Shown here: positions 47,046 to 55,296 of the stretch, piece after piece | How positions within the stretch are numbered: position 1 is the first letter of the stretch | Layout: each line of letters begins with the position of its first letter | DNA from: Phycisphaeraceae bacterium | Lineage (GTDB): Bacteria; Planctomycetota; Phycisphaerae; Phycisphaerales; UBA1924 | Reading direction: 5' to 3' | Length of the DNA: 64,000 nucleotides | NCBI GenBank assembly: GCA_019636695.1 | Contig: JAHBXD010000005.1 | Span: 62,001 to 126,000 of the forward strand | Program-made: the position numbers and the translations under genes | Notes under the pieces: generated by a model | What the model was told of the DNA's origin: nothing | Databases searched by the model: none | The model's input: only the letters and a program-made list of their open reading frames with translations

Positions 47046-47756
47046 TCAGGATTCACGCGTCACCCTGTTTCTCAGCCTTCCCACACGCTCGATTTCCACC
47101 TCGACCACATCTCCAGCCTTCAGGAACACCTGCGGATCTCGCGCCATCCCGACGCCCCCCGGGGTTCCCGTCAGAATCACCGTCCCCGCGGGAAGCGTCG
47201 CCCCGCGACTCAGCTCTGCGATCAACGCCGCGACAGAAAAGATCATCTGCCCGGTCGAGGCATCCTGCATCACTCGATCATTCACGCGGCACACGATGCG
47301 CAGCCGCTGCGGGTCACCCACATCCGCCGCGGGGACGACCCGCGGCCCGATCGGGCAGAACGTGTCAAAACTTTTCCCTCGGCAGAACTGCCCGCCGCTA
47401 CCCGACTTCTGCCACCACCGAGCAGAAACGTCGTTCGCACACGCATAGCCGAGGACTTGGTCGAGTGCGCGCTCGACCGGAACATCCCTGGCGGAATTAC
47501 TGAGAATCACTGCAAGCTCAGCCTCGAAATCGACCTGCTCGCGATCCTGACAGACTCTCGGGATGACAATGGCTTCTTCATGCAGGCATGCACTCGCGGG
47601 ACTTTTCGTGAACACCATCGGCCGTTCGGGAATATCCGCGCCCTGCTCAGTCGCATGATCGGCATAGTTTCGCCCGATGCCGATGATATATGCCAGCGGC
47701 AGCACGCCCGTGGGGGTCCACACGGCAAGCCCATGGCCTGATCGAATGATCTGCAT
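47046..47756 (-). CDS. fumarylacetoacetate hydrolase (FAH) family protein
   Basis: The 236-residue protein belongs to the FAH family (5-carboxymethyl-2-hydroxymuconate isomerase or acylpyruvase type). Visible motifs are IGIGRNYADHA, RPMVFTKSPAS, QVDFEAELAVI with metal-binding Glu residues, GYACANDVSARWWQ, GKSFDTFCPIGP and ILTGTPGGVG. The substrate is not predictable. ATG 47756 opens on the conserved start; GTG codons at 47783 (GTGA overlap with the mqnD stop) and 47789 are alternatives. It follows mqnD, so cotranscription is likely, and converges with the RicT gene. Confidence 0.9.
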   Translation of the reverse strand: MQIIRSGHGLAVWTPTGVLPLAYIIGIGRNYADHATEQGADIPERPMVFTKSPASACLHEEAIVIPRVCQDREQVDFEAELAVILSNSARDVPVERALDQVLGYACANDVSARWWQKSGSGGQFCRGKSFDTFCPIGPRVVPAADVGDPQRLRIVCRVNDRVMQDASTGQMIFSVAALIAELSRGATLPAGTVILTGTPGGVGMARDPQVFLKAGDVVEVEIERVGRLRNRVTRES

Positions 47757-47779
47757 ATCCGAGGATAGCCGGGGAAACC

Positions 47780-48709
47780 TCACGGCCACAGCACATCGAT
47801 CGATCCCGGATCAGGAGACAGCCCCAGCCCGTATCCCTCGCCCAGCAATCGCTTGATCGCTTCTCGACCTGCTTCGCCCATGTCCAGCGTCATCGGGCTG
47901 ACATACATCGAGAGGTACCTGTGGACAAGATCAGCGTCGCGCCATTCCGGCCGCCTGTCAGCGTGCAGAAGGAGGAATTGATGTGAAAGATCGGCCCGTT
48001 CCACCGCATATCGGATCGAGCGATCGAGCAGGCGCACCACGCGGCCGATCGTCCCCCGCCCGTGCCGAACATCAAGATCGCGACGGATGACGTTGAGGCC
48101 GAGCGGCAGCGCCAAGCCCGTTCTTGCCTGCCATTGCGCTCCCAGGTCTGCAACTTGGCGTAGACCAAGTGCCGCAAAGGTCAACTGGGCCTCGTGAATG
48201 AGCAGACCCGCGCCGCATTCCCCGGTTGCGACCGCTTCCGGAATCCGGCTGAAAAGCATCTCGCAGACCGGCATGTCCCAGCCGGCCAGAATCCGCAGAG
48301 CCAGGAACGCCGTCGTATGCCTTCCTGGAATTGCCAGAGGCTGCGTATCGGAGACAGGAAGCGAAGAAAGATCGTCAGCTGTGCAATCAGCCCGTACCAC
48401 GACCTTCGGGCCGTATCCCTCACCGAATGATGCCCCGCACGAGGTCACGGCGTAGCGATCGGCGATGTACGGATAGGCATGTGCGGAAACCGCCGTGACG
48501 TCGTAATCACCGGTGTCGATCGCCCGGCGATTCAGCCTCTGCACATCGTCGGCAATGCCGCAAAACGTCAACCCTTCGGTATCGATCGATGGTCGCCCGA
48601 GGTCGCCCTCGATCGGGTTTCCCCGGGCATCTCGCATACCGCAGAGAGGCCACCACATCACCATGTCGTCGGCATCGGGTGAGTGGGCTAGCGTGATCGG
48701 CTCGGACAT
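47780..48709 (-). CDS. mqnD: 1,4-dihydroxy-6-naphthoate synthase
   Basis: The 309-residue protein matches MqnD, which converts cyclic de-hypoxanthinylfutalosine to 1,4-dihydroxy-6-naphthoate in the futalosine route to menaquinone. The N-terminal LAHSPDADDMVMWW motif, the SAHAYPYIADRYAVTSCGASFGEGYGP block and the PGRHTTAFLALRIL segment are characteristic. None of the other mqn genes are in the window. A -10-like TACGCT (complement of 48716-48721) sits 6 nt before the ATG, predicting a leaderless message. An FAH-family gene follows. Confidence 0.92.
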   Translation of the reverse strand: MSEPITLAHSPDADDMVMWWPLCGMRDARGNPIEGDLGRPSIDTEGLTFCGIADDVQRLNRRAIDTGDYDVTAVSAHAYPYIADRYAVTSCGASFGEGYGPKVVVRADCTADDLSSLPVSDTQPLAIPGRHTTAFLALRILAGWDMPVCEMLFSRIPEAVATGECGAGLLIHEAQLTFAALGLRQVADLGAQWQARTGLALPLGLNVIRRDLDVRHGRGTIGRVVRLLDRSIRYAVERADLSHQFLLLHADRRPEWRDADLVHRYLSMYVSPMTLDMGEAGREAIKRLLGEGYGLGLSPDPGSIDVLWP

Positions 48710-48730
48710 ACCGAGAGCGTAGTGCCGGAT

Positions 48731-49819
48731 TCAATCTTCCGGAGGCATCGGGCACGCTCCGCCCTGCCTGGCGTGGTAGTCCTGGTGATACTCCTCGGCT
48801 TCCCAGAAGCGGCCGGGCCCGGACGTAGCCGCGGGAAGAATCTGCGTGACGATCGGCCTTGCATACCGCCCCTTGCCCGATGCTTGCAGCTCATGAATCA
48901 GCTGTTTCACCGCGTCGATTTCAGCATCATCGGCAGTGAAGATCACCGATCGATACTGCTCGCCGATATCCGGCCCCTGGCGATTCAACTGCGTCGCGTC
49001 GTGGAAGCGGAAGAAGGACTCGAGCAGCTGTCGATAGGTCACGCGGGCGGGGTCGTAGACGACTTTGACGACTTCAGCATGGCCGGTATTTCCGGCACAC
49101 ACCTGCTTGTAGGTTGGTTTCTCGACATGCCCTCCCATATAACCGCTGATCGCATCGACAACGCCGGGCACTTGCTGAAAGCGGTCCTCCACACCCCAGA
49201 AACACCCGCCGCCGAAATACGCGACTTTTGTCTTGACCGGAAGCCCCATTTGCGGCGGTTCATCGCCCTCTTCAACAAACTGAAGCGACGCCGAGTTGAG
49301 GCAGTAGCGCAGACCGGTCGGACGTGGTCCGTCATCAAAGACGTGCCCGAGATGCCCATCGCACCGTGCACAGACGATCTCTACGCGGCGCATGCCGTGC
49401 GATTCATCTTTGTAGTATCGAACGTGGTCGACATCGACCGGTTGAAAAAAGGATGGCCAACCTGTGCCCGAATTGAACTTCGCATGCGAACTGAACAAGG
49501 GAAGGGCGCACAGGCGGCAGTGATATACCCCTTGCTTCTTATTATCGAGAAGATTGCCGCAGAAAGCCGGCTCTGTCCCTTTGCGAAGAAGAATCCGGGC
49601 TTCTTCTGCGGTCAGCCCTTTGGCCAGTTCAGCGATGCGTTCGGGACTGAGCGGGGTGATCTCGTGGGCAGAACGGGAGTAGATCGGCCCATTCTTCGGG
49701 ATGGTTCGCACTGTGGTGGTCATGCGCTTGATCTCAGGAGCCTCGGGGCCACGGGCATGGAATGCGGCAAAGGCCGTGGTGACCAAGGCCAGAATCAACA
49801 GGATGCCGAAAACTTTCAT
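48731..49819 (-). CDS. msrBA: fused peptide methionine sulfoxide reductase MsrB-MsrA, exported
   Basis: The 362-residue protein repairs both diastereomers of oxidised methionine. After a signal-anchor helix (1-20) comes an MsrB domain (about 55-180) with the zinc pairs CRLC and [12 protein letters not shown] and the catalytic Cys in [11 protein letters not shown]. The MsrA domain (about 190-355) follows, with GGGCFWG (catalytic Cys), [10 protein letters not shown] and [11 protein letters not shown]. The order MsrB then MsrA occurs in many fused proteins. The N-terminal helix and the family role point to the cell envelope. GGAGG precedes ATG 49819; the in-frame extension to 49978 was rejected. 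Confidence 0.94.
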   Translation of the reverse strand: MKVFGILLILALVTTAFAAFHARGPEAPEIKRMTTTVRTIPKNGPIYSRSAHEITPLSPERIAELAKGLTAEEARILLRKGTEPAFCGNLLDNKKQGVYHCRLCALPLFSSHAKFNSGTGWPSFFQPVDVDHVRYYKDESHGMRRVEIVCARCDGHLGHVFDDGPRPTGLRYCLNSASLQFVEEGDEPPQMGLPVKTKVAYFGGGCFWGVEDRFQQVPGVVDAISGYMGGHVEKPTYKQVCAGNTGHAEVVKVVYDPARVTYRQLLESFFRFHDATQLNRQGPDIGEQYRSVIFTADDAEIDAVKQLIHELQASGKGRYARPIVTQILPAATSGPGRFWEAEEYHQDYHARQGGACPMPPED

Positions 49820-49919
49820 GGCGCCTCCGGGCGAATCGGGCCACGGGAAAACCCCTGAGGCCACCGGATTGTTCGCCGCAAGTGTGCCGGCGGATGAATT
49901 TATTTTCAGCCGATCGCCT

Positions 49920-50861
49920 TCAGGAGGATCGTTTGGCGGCGAGCCGTTCGGGCGACGGCGTACGAACATTGCGGGCAAGACCCACCAGCGCCAAACCGCG
50001 GATAAGCAGGTAGCTCAGATCGATTTGCCACCAGCGAAGGCCGTGCCGGGCCGAAGTGGGGAAGGCGTGGTGATTGTTATGCCATCCTTCTCCGAGCGCC
50101 AGGATTCCGAAAATGACGTTGTTGCGACTCTCATCATGACTTCGGAACGGCCGAGTTCCCCAGAAGTGGCACACGGAGTTCACGCTCCACGTCACGTGAT
50201 GCACCAGAAAAATCCGCACCAACCCCGCCCAGAGAAAACCCAACAGCACACCCAGCCACGAAAGCGTCAGCAGGCCGCCCAGCACCGCGGGCAACGCAAG
50301 GCCGACAACAACCCACACGGGAAAGAGTCTTGAATGCACGCGCACGATTCGATCCTGACGCAGGTCGGTGATGTACCGATCCTGGACCCGCTTTCCCCGG
50401 CTGACGATCCAACCGACGTGCGCGTGCCACAACCCGCGGAGGACGCCGAGCACACCATCGCCTGATGCGTGCGGCGTATGCGGATCGTGCTCGCCATCGC
50501 TGTGCTGGTGATGCTGGCGGTGCATGCCCGCCCATTGCAGAATCGATCCTTGGGCGGCCATCGAACCGAGCGCCCCGATGATGAAGGCCACCGGTCTCGG
50601 CGTATCAAACGACTTATGCGTGAATAACCGGTGATACCCCACCGTGATGCCGAACCCCGTGGCGAGGTACATCCCCGCCAACAACACCAGATAGACCCAA
50701 TTGAATGCGACGCCCCAGAGCAGAATCGTCGCAACGATCACTCCGGCTAAGGGAGTCACGACGCCCAAGATATTGGCGATGCGCGCAGGCCAGGTGCGCG
50801 GCATGGGCGGGTGACCATCGGCATGGCCGAGGTCAACAAGCTTCGATGGAACTTCGGTCAT
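49920..50861 (-). CDS. acyl-CoA/fatty acid desaturase
   Basis: The 313-residue membrane protein has the three histidine boxes of the di-iron acyl-CoA desaturase family: HRLFTH, HRQHHQH and HNNHH (in [14 protein letters not shown]). Four membrane helices are grouped around them. The family introduces a cis double bond, usually at delta-9, into acyl-CoA or lipid-bound chains using oxygen, which suggests aerobic growth. The frame is open to 50939; ATG 50861 begins about 30 residues before the first helix. The divergent KDPG-aldolase-like gene lies 177 bp away. Confidence 0.92.
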   Translation of the reverse strand: MTEVPSKLVDLGHADGHPPMPRTWPARIANILGVVTPLAGVIVATILLWGVAFNWVYLVLLAGMYLATGFGITVGYHRLFTHKSFDTPRPVAFIIGALGSMAAQGSILQWAGMHRQHHQHSDGEHDPHTPHASGDGVLGVLRGLWHAHVGWIVSRGKRVQDRYITDLRQDRIVRVHSRLFPVWVVVGLALPAVLGGLLTLSWLGVLLGFLWAGLVRIFLVHHVTWSVNSVCHFWGTRPFRSHDESRNNVIFGILALGEGWHNNHHAFPTSARHGLRWWQIDLSYLLIRGLALVGLARNVRTPSPERLAAKRSS

Positions 50862-51038
50862 GCATTTTTTCCGCAGGGAAAAGCCCAAGGCGGAAACCGC
50901 ACCTGGCGACCCCGTGCGTTGCTGCCGTCTTGCCGTCATTGTACGGTCGCCGCATCGAACCGGTTTGCATCAGGAATATTGTCTTCTCATGAGGATAAGG
51001 CCCCAGGCTTCACAGTCGCGACGATATACACTTCGGGC

Positions 51039-51674
51039 ATGACCCCGGATGAATTCGTCATCGCATTTCGTGAGCGCCGTGCATCGGCGATTCTTCGGAC
51101 AGACTCTAAGTCAGCGGCAGCGCAGGCGATGGAGGCCGCCATTCGCGGCGGATTCACGATCTGCGAGTTCACGCTCACGACGCCAGGAGCACTTGACCTG
51201 ATCAGTTCCTTCGCGGGCAGGCCGGGACTGATCGTCGGCTCGGGTACGGTTTTGACCGCCCTGGATGCTCGTGAGGCCGTCGCCGCCGGTGCGCAGTACC
51301 TGGTTTCGCCCGTGATCGACCCGGCGGTCATCGCCGAAGCCCGCAATCTCGGAGTGGCCATGATGCCGGGCTGCGCCACCCCCACCGAAATGCTGACAGC
51401 GCATCGCGCGGGGGCCCAACTGCAAAAACTCTTCCCGGCGCCCGTCGGCCCCGGGTGGGTCGCCCAGACGCTTGCGCCCCTGCCTTTCCTGCGCATTGTG
51501 CCCACAAGCGGCGTGACTGCCGAAAATGCGGCAGCCTATCTTGCCGCGGGCAGCCATGCGGTCGGTTTTGTCAACAGCCTTTTTGACCCCGCAGACATTG
51601 CGGCCGGCCGTTATGAAGTGATCGAGGCTCGTGCGAGAATGATGCTCAGAAGCATAGAAAACAACGTACGATAA
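51039..51674 (+). CDS. KDPG/KHG aldolase family protein
   Basis: The 211-residue TIM barrel matches 2-keto-3-deoxy-6-phosphogluconate/4-hydroxy-2-oxoglutarate aldolase. The Schiff-base lysine is visible in AQLQKLFPAP. The sequence around strands 2-3 reads ICEFTLTTPGAL, then VGSGTVLTALDAREAVAAGAQYLVSP; the conserved MPGCATPTEM and VPTSGVT also occur. The catalytic-loop arginine of E. coli Eda (in LRTP/LRTE) is Thr here, so preference among oxo-acids may differ. TACACT (51027-51032) lies 6 nt before the ATG, suggesting a leaderless start; the open frame upstream to 50811 is ignored. Confidence 0.88.
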   Translation: MTPDEFVIAFRERRASAILRTDSKSAAAQAMEAAIRGGFTICEFTLTTPGALDLISSFAGRPGLIVGSGTVLTALDAREAVAAGAQYLVSPVIDPAVIAEARNLGVAMMPGCATPTEMLTAHRAGAQLQKLFPAPVGPGWVAQTLAPLPFLRIVPTSGVTAENAAAYLAAGSHAVGFVNSLFDPADIAAGRYEVIEARARMMLRSIENNVR

Positions 51675-51711
51675 CTCCTCGTACGTTCGCCTCGAATGAA
51701 GGCACGAGCGC

Positions 51712-52479
51712 TCACGGGTAATCTTGGCGAGTGGGCCGCACCACGATATCACCTACGTGCACTCGAGCCGGGCGGCTGACTGCAAACGTGATTGCGTCGG
51801 CGACATCCCCCGGTTCAAGCACCGGGCCGATGCGATCGACAACGCTTCGAAACCAATCATCCGCATATCCCGCGACGCCCTGAAACTCACTGATGACAAA
51901 ACCGGGTTCAACCAGCGTCACCCGTACGCCCTTTGGCCCGACGTCGCGGCGGAGGCCCTCGGCCAGTGCATGCACCGCGAACTTGGTACTGCCGTATGTA
52001 CCGCTGAACGGTGAAACATGACGACCCACCACCGACCCCAGCACGACGATATCTCTCGGCGTTGTCTGCCAATCACCAGTGCTGATGTCCGCGAGCATTT
52101 CGTTCGCCGCAAAACGCATCAGTCGCGCTGCGCCGAGCAGGTTGGTCCGGATCATCTCTTCCCACTGGGCCTCGTCCGAATCCACCAACCCGCCGCGAAG
52201 CCCTCTTCCGGCATTGACCACCACCAGATCGGCCACGCCCCCGAATCGGGATCGAGCAAGCCCGAACATGGCTTGGATCACCCCCTCCGCCGCGCAGTCT
52301 CCGGCAACAGCACCCACCCGCTCTTCGCCGAGTTCTGCAACAACCTCTTTGAGCACGTCGGCCCTGCGACCGTTGATCACCACTCGTGCCCCAGACTCGA
52401 CAAACGCCCGCGCCGTCGCCCGACCGATGCCCGCCGTCGCTCCTGTGATGATCCCGATCCGGCCCGCCAAGGGTTTCAT
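51712..52479 (-). CDS. short-chain dehydrogenase/reductase
   Basis: The 255-residue classical SDR has TGATAGIG (cofactor-binding), VVNAGRG (NAG motif), a catalytic Ser in VLGSVVG, and YGSTK (Tyr and Lys of the active site). The basic residues after strand 2 (INGRRAD) favour NADP(H). The substrate is unknown. GGGGAG lies about 10 nt before the ATG. It sits 51 bp downstream of purA on the same strand and converges with the KDPG-aldolase-like gene. Confidence 0.92.
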   Translation of the reverse strand: MKPLAGRIGIITGATAGIGRATARAFVESGARVVINGRRADVLKEVVAELGEERVGAVAGDCAAEGVIQAMFGLARSRFGGVADLVVVNAGRGLRGGLVDSDEAQWEEMIRTNLLGAARLMRFAANEMLADISTGDWQTTPRDIVVLGSVVGRHVSPFSGTYGSTKFAVHALAEGLRRDVGPKGVRVTLVEPGFVISEFQGVAGYADDWFRSVVDRIGPVLEPGDVADAITFAVSRPARVHVGDIVVRPTRQDYP

Positions 52480-52530
52480 ATTCTCGACTCCCCATTTACA
52501 ATTCGGGCAACATACATCGACGCCGCAACT

Positions 52531-53883
52531 TCACTCCACGATCGTCTGCACGCGATCCGGGCCGACGCTGATGATCTCCGCGCGCACGCCCGCCGCCTCT
52601 TCAATGAACTCGACATACCGTGCGGCGTTTCGGGGCAGATCGGCCCGCCGTCTTGCACCGGTGATTTCTTCGCCGAAACCCGCGAGCGTTTCATACACCG
52701 GCTCACATGCGCGCAGCATGTGCCCGTCGGGCGGAAAGCGATCGGTGCGTTCCCCGCCGATGTCATACGCCGTGCACACGTTGATCTCGTCAAAGCCCGC
52801 CATGACATCGAGCATCGTCAAAGCCAGCCCCGTCGCCCCGTTGACCATCACCGCGTAACGAAGCGCCACCAGGTCGAGCCACCCCGTTCGTCGTGGACGC
52901 CCCGTCGTCGTGCCATACTCGCGCCCCCGCTCGCGAATGCGCTCACCCGCCGCGTTGACCTGCTCGGTCGGCATCGGCCCGGCCCCGACACGAGTGCAAT
53001 ACGCCTTGCAGACGCCGAGAATTTTCCCGATCCGTTGCGGCGGCACCCCCGTCCCCGAGCCGATCCCAAGGGCCGAGCAGGCGGAACTTGTCACAAACGG
53101 ATACGTCCCGTGATCGACATCCAGCAAAGTGGCATTCCCGCCTTCAAAGAGCAGCCTCTTCCCCGCCGCGAGCTGCTCGTGCAGCAGGTACACGGTGTCG
53201 CGAATCATCGGCCCGAGGCGCTCCCCAAGGGTGAGGAGCTGCGCTGTCAGCACCCGCGGATCGACCGGCTCGTGCCGCCCGCCGAGGCCCCTGAACAATG
53301 CGTTTTTGAATAAACACGCCAGTTCGACTTTGCCCCCCAATACCTCCGGCCGCAGCAGGTCGCCGATGCGAATGGCGCTTGCGCGATACGCCTTGTCCGC
53401 ATATGCCGGGCCGATGCCGCGCTTGGTCGTGCCGATCTCTCCGGCACGCAGCACACCCTCGCCGGTGTGCGCGGCCGATTGTGCAGCGCGCAGTTCATCC
53501 TCACGCAGCGCATCCTCGGTCTTGTGATAGGGCAGCACAACATGCGCGCGATCAGAAACGACAAGCCCCGAACAATCAACCCCCCGAGCAACCAGCCCCG
53601 TCACTTCATCCAACAGCTTGTCCGGATCGACAACGACACCGTTGCCCACCACCGCCAGTTTGCCCGGATACAGAATCCCGCAAGGAACCAGGTGCAGGGC
53701 GAACCGTTCCCCGTTCACCACGACCGAGTGTCCGGCATTGGCGCCGCCGTTATACCGCACGACGACATCGTGCTCAGCGGCCAACAGGTCAACGAGCTTG
53801 CCCTTCCCCTCGTCGCCCCATTGCAGTCCGACAACCGCCGTGGCTCTGGCCTCAGGCACGCCTTGCTCCTTTGCACCGGGCAT
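52531..53883 (-). CDS. purA: adenylosuccinate synthetase
   Basis: The 450-residue enzyme joins IMP and aspartate using GTP in the first step from IMP to AMP. Key motifs are GLQWGDEGKGKLVD (catalytic Asp and P-loop), YNGGANAGHSV, GTTKRGIGPAYADKA, DHGTYPFVTSSACSALG and TTGRPRRTGWLD. One difference stands out: the usual FEGAQGTLLDIDHG reads FEGGNATLLDVDHG, so the IMP-binding Gln is Asn and the neighbouring residues are swapped. This may be a lineage variant. The N-terminal 13 residues are unconserved, and a later start is possible. Confidence 0.95.
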   Translation of the reverse strand: MPGAKEQGVPEARATAVVGLQWGDEGKGKLVDLLAAEHDVVVRYNGGANAGHSVVVNGERFALHLVPCGILYPGKLAVVGNGVVVDPDKLLDEVTGLVARGVDCSGLVVSDRAHVVLPYHKTEDALREDELRAAQSAAHTGEGVLRAGEIGTTKRGIGPAYADKAYRASAIRIGDLLRPEVLGGKVELACLFKNALFRGLGGRHEPVDPRVLTAQLLTLGERLGPMIRDTVYLLHEQLAAGKRLLFEGGNATLLDVDHGTYPFVTSSACSALGIGSGTGVPPQRIGKILGVCKAYCTRVGAGPMPTEQVNAAGERIRERGREYGTTTGRPRRTGWLDLVALRYAVMVNGATGLALTMLDVMAGFDEINVCTAYDIGGERTDRFPPDGHMLRACEPVYETLAGFGEEITGARRRADLPRNAARYVEFIEEAAGVRAEIISVGPDRVQTIVE

Positions 53884-54047
53884 CAGGCCCGAGAACCAAG
53901 GCTAGCCCGCTCGCCTGCGCCCCGCACGCCGTATGGCAAGCGTCCGAAAACTGCCTGCTTTCGCCATCCCCAGCGCCAGCAACGTCCAGGCATAAAGCCT
54001 GGTTGTCGGCAAGTCGATCTCATCCCCACGCCCTCAGGAACCCACGC

Positions 54048-54215
54048 ATGAGAACTGACGACACCATCCGGATCATGTGCCCGAACCTGATGTGCCGCAA
54101 AATTCTCGCCGTTCCGGCCAACGCCCGAGGCAAAACCGTGCGCTGCCGATACTGCCGCACGACGATCCGCATTCCCGGCTCGCCGACCGGGAAGGCCCCC
54201 ATGCCCCGCGGTTGA
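54048..54215 (+). CDS. tiny zinc-ribbon protein
   Basis: The 55-residue protein has a CxxxxC...CxxC pattern: CPNLMC at residues 11-16 and CRYC at 33-36, in the context KILAVPANARGKTVRCRYC. This resembles the small zinc-ribbon modules (CP-C-x-LRVP-x-x-x-GK-V-RCP-C) that are very common in Planctomycetes. The start follows CCCTCAGGAA (AGGA at 54036-54039) by about 8 nt. It is located between divergent purA and convergent ruvB. Function unknown; it could bind nucleic acid or protein. Confidence 0.65.
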   Translation: MRTDDTIRIMCPNLMCRKILAVPANARGKTVRCRYCRTTIRIPGSPTGKAPMPRG

Positions 54216-54230
54216 CGAAAACATGTACTT

Positions 54231-55274
54231 TCAGAACAAGCCCGCATCCGCTTCGCGCGAGGCGGCTTCCGTCTTCAATGCGATGCCAAGATGCTCCGCC
54301 CCGGCATGGGTGAGTGCACGGCCTCGGCGCGTCCGCGCAAGAAACCCGATCTGGAGCAGGTACGGCTCGACGACATCCTCCAGCGTGCCCGCATCCTCGT
54401 TCATGGTCGCCGCGACTGTCTCCAGCCCCACCGGCCCACCGTGATACACGCTCGCGATCGTGCGCATATATGCCCTGTCGAGATGGTCAAGCCCGAGGCG
54501 ATCCACACCCTCCAGCGCCAGCGCTTCATCAACTACAGAAGGCGCGATCCGTCCGTCGCCGCGCACCTGGGCATAATCCCGAACCCGGCGAAGCAGACGA
54601 TTGGCAATGCGAGGTGTCCCTCGCGATCGGGCCGCGATTGCGCGCAACCCATCCATCTCTGCATGCGCCAAGCCGAGAAGCCGTGCCGACCGTTGCAGGA
54701 TCAGGAGTAACTCCGGCTCTTCGTAATACCGCAGGTGATGCGTCAACCCGAACCGCGATCGCAGCGGCGCGGAAAGCAGGCCCGCACGCGTCGTCGCGCC
54801 GATCAGCGTAAACGGCTTACACCTGATCTGCACCGTTCGGGCGTGCAGACCGCTGTCAACCGTGACATCAATCCGAAAATCTTCCATCGCAGGGTAAATA
54901 AACTCTTCCACAGCAACCGGCAGGCGATGAATCTCATCAATGAATAGGACATCTCCCTGATCGAGCTTGGTCAGGCAGGCGACCAGGTCGGTGCCGCGCA
55001 CGAGCGCAGGCCCGCTGGTTGTGTGCGCTTTGCACCCCATCTCGGCGGCGATCACATGCGCAAGAGTCGTCTTGCCCAACCCGGGAGGACCGTGCAGCAA
55101 AACATGCTCAACCGGCTCGGCGCGCTGCTTCCCCGCGGTAATCGCGATACGAAGCCGCTCAAGCAGTTCCGATTGACCGATGTACTCATCAAGCCGACTC
55201 GGGCGCAAAGCCCAGTTCGTCTGCTCTTCCACCGGTCCCGCCGAACCGGCGGCGATCAGACGCTCCGTCGTCAT
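54231..55274 (-). CDS. ruvB: Holliday junction branch-migration helicase RuvB
   Basis: The 347-residue AAA+ ATPase drives branch migration with RuvA. It has RPSRLDEYIGQ at the N-terminus, Walker A HGPPGLGKTTLAHVIA, Walker B DVLFIDEIHRL, sensor 1 IGATTRAGLLSAPLRSRFG with the arginine finger, and the C-terminal winged helix (VVEPYLLQIGFLARTRRGRALT). The frame is open far upstream (to 55613); ATG 55274 is supported by -10-like TACACT (complement of 55281-55286) 6 nt upstream. ruvA and ruvC are not in the window. Confidence 0.96.
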   Translation of the reverse strand: MTTERLIAAGSAGPVEEQTNWALRPSRLDEYIGQSELLERLRIAITAGKQRAEPVEHVLLHGPPGLGKTTLAHVIAAEMGCKAHTTSGPALVRGTDLVACLTKLDQGDVLFIDEIHRLPVAVEEFIYPAMEDFRIDVTVDSGLHARTVQIRCKPFTLIGATTRAGLLSAPLRSRFGLTHHLRYYEEPELLLILQRSARLLGLAHAEMDGLRAIAARSRGTPRIANRLLRRVRDYAQVRGDGRIAPSVVDEALALEGVDRLGLDHLDRAYMRTIASVYHGGPVGLETVAATMNEDAGTLEDVVEPYLLQIGFLARTRRGRALTHAGAEHLGIALKTEAASREADAGLF

Positions 55275-55296
55275 GCCCGCAGTGTATCGGCTCGGC

